Assembly (NCBI GenBank): GCA_019637335.1
Contig: JAHBVV010000002.1
Coordinates: 124,001-188,000 of the forward strand
Length of the DNA stretch: 64,000 nt
Direction: 5' to 3'
From: Candidatus Hydrogenedentota bacterium
Lineage (GTDB): Bacteria; Hydrogenedentota; Hydrogenedentia; Hydrogenedentales; JAEUWI01
Shown piece by piece: positions 63,269 to 64,000 of the stretch (positions are counted from its first letter, which is position 1; each line of letters starts with the position of its first letter). The notes beneath the pieces were generated by a model. It had not been told where the DNA came from. It saw only the letters and a program-made list of their open reading frames with translations, and made no database searches. The translations under genes were made by a program, and so were the position numbers.

Positions 63269-64000
63269 ATGATTGCTCGTATCTGCACCGCAACCGCCGC
63301 CTTGGCCCTGCTCGCGGCAACCGCACCACCAAACCCGGCAAGCGCCAGCGAAACCTACGCCCGCGAAATCGCACCCATCTTCGCCCGCGCCTGTGTCTCC
63401 TGCCACGGGCCCGAGCAACAAAAAGCCGGCCTCCGGCTCGACAGCCCAGCCGCCCTCGCCATCGGTGGCGACAGCGGGCCACCCCTCAGAGCGGGCGACC
63501 CCGCCGGCAGCCTCCTCTACCAGGCCGTCGCAGGGCTCCACGAAAGCCTCGCCATGCCCCCCAAGGGCGACCCCCTCACCACGGAAGACCTCGCCGCCAT
63601 CCAGCGATGGATCGAGGCCGGCGCCCAGCTGCCGGAAGAGGAGGGGGGGAGGCCCGCCGTACAGTCCGACCACTGGTCGTTCCAGCCCGTAACCCGCCCC
63701 GAAATACCCGAAACCACCGTCGGCTGGGGGGATAGCCCCATCGACGCCTTCATCCTCAAGCGCCTCGAAGCCGCCGGCGTCGCCCCAAGCCCCCAGGCTG
63801 ATCCGAAAACCCTCGTCCGCCGCCTCTACCTCGATCTCGTCGGGCTCCCCCCCGATCCCCAGGTGGCCGACGCCTTCGCCGAAAACCCGGCCCCCGCAGC
63901 CTACGAAAAACTCGTCGACTCCCTCCTCGCCTCGCCCCATTTCGGCGAGCGATGGGGCCGCCACTGGCTCGATCTCGCACGCTACGCCGACAGCGACGGC
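63269..64000 (+). CDS. Planctomycete-type cytochrome c/DUF1549 protein (5' part)
   Basis: The first 244 codons of a gene that runs off the window. A signal peptide (ARICTATAALALLAATAPP) is followed by a planctomycete cytochrome c domain (PSCyt1) with haem motif CVSCH (about residues 42-46) and GPEQQKAGLRLDS, then a linker and the start of the DUF1549/PSCyt2 domain (SPIDAFILKRLEAAGVAPSP, PHFGERWGRHWLDLARYADSDG read in pieces). Full-length family members continue with DUF1553. They are exported and typical of Planctomycetes and relatives, often beside sulfatase or Tat-signal genes. The gene is divergent from the polysaccharide operon; TTGACG at 63229-63234 may be its -35 box, but no clear -10 follows. 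Confidence 0.92.
   Translation, partial: MIARICTATAALALLAATAPPNPASASETYAREIAPIFARACVSCHGPEQQKAGLRLDSPAALAIGGDSGPPLRAGDPAGSLLYQAVAGLHESLAMPPKGDPLTTEDLAAIQRWIEAGAQLPEEEGGRPAVQSDHWSFQPVTRPEIPETTVGWGDSPIDAFILKRLEAAGVAPSPQADPKTLVRRLYLDLVGLPPDPQVADAFAENPAPAAYEKLVDSLLASPHFGERWGRHWLDLARYADSDG

Overview
The window is GC-rich bacterial chromosome, densely coded in short operons separated by a few long, repeat-filled intergenic stretches. A planctomycete-type c-type cytochrome/DUF1549 protein at the right edge, a Tat-exported Gfo/Idh/MocA oxidoreductase, two PIG-L deacetylases, a GH92 mannosidase, a GH9-type enzyme on a very long Ig-like scaffold and a glycerol-1-phosphate-dehydrogenase-like gene together suggest an uncultured PVC/FCB-like lineage such as Candidatus Hydrogenedentes, Planctomycetes or Lentisphaerae. 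Hydrogenedentes is my first guess. This rests on gene content only. I saw no rRNA, tRNA, CRISPR array, transposase or integrase.

Layout. 0.3-11 kb: a PIG-L deacetylase, a PKD-repeat lipoprotein, a Phd/RelE toxin-antitoxin pair, a second PIG-L operon, small envelope proteins, a MEMO-family protein and an SGNH hydrolase. 11-17.4 kb: gyrB and gyrA, separated by hairpin repeats and a small protein/nucleotidyltransferase pair. 17.4-26.7 kb: GH92 mannosidase, a 1.8-kb gene-free repeat block, a propeller-type hybrid sensor kinase and a GT-C-like membrane protein. 26.7-34.2 kb: a two-gene wHTH/unknown operon, a tandem array of 90-bp elements, a membrane-anchored trypsin-like protease, a Gfo/Idh/MocA oxidoreductase and an RmlD-type reductase. 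34.2-42.6 kb: a second repeat block, a GT4/flippase pair, a glycerol-1-phosphate-dehydrogenase-like operon, a Fis-type regulator, an orphan Pycsar-effector-like membrane protein and another GT-C-like protein. 43.3-50.9 kb: one 2,534-residue lipoprotein with 16 Ig-like repeats and a GH9 domain. 51.4-63.0 kb: a nine-gene leftward operon for exopolysaccharide or O-antigen, headed by its own degenerate two-component pair. 63.3 kb to the edge: the partial DUF1549 gene.

The common theme is envelope and polysaccharide biology. Glycosyltransferases, two flippases, an O-antigen ligase, pyruvyl transferase and deacetylases build surface glycans, while secreted GH92 and GH9 enzymes and large adhesive lipoproteins act on glycans outside the cell.

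The least explained content is non-coding. Three repeat systems occur: (i) at least ten REP-like hairpins, each with a GTAG, GGAG or GTGG tetranucleotide directly 5' of an 8-bp stem whose sequence changes with compensation while the TCC-type loop is kept; (ii) 80-90-bp elements bounded by 18-nt imperfect inverted repeats around a GAAA-tetraloop hairpin, five in tandem at 28.9 kb, with relatives at 50.9 and 19.8 kb; (iii) 'triad' repeats of three 9-10-nt beats ending in GTGG, in a recurring module order. The best candidate for an undescribed protein system is the pair at 59951-63030: a receiver-bearing histidine kinase homologue that has lost its phospho-histidine and ATP-site residues, coupled to an NtrC-type sigma-54 activator whose phospho-acceptor Asp is replaced by Glu.
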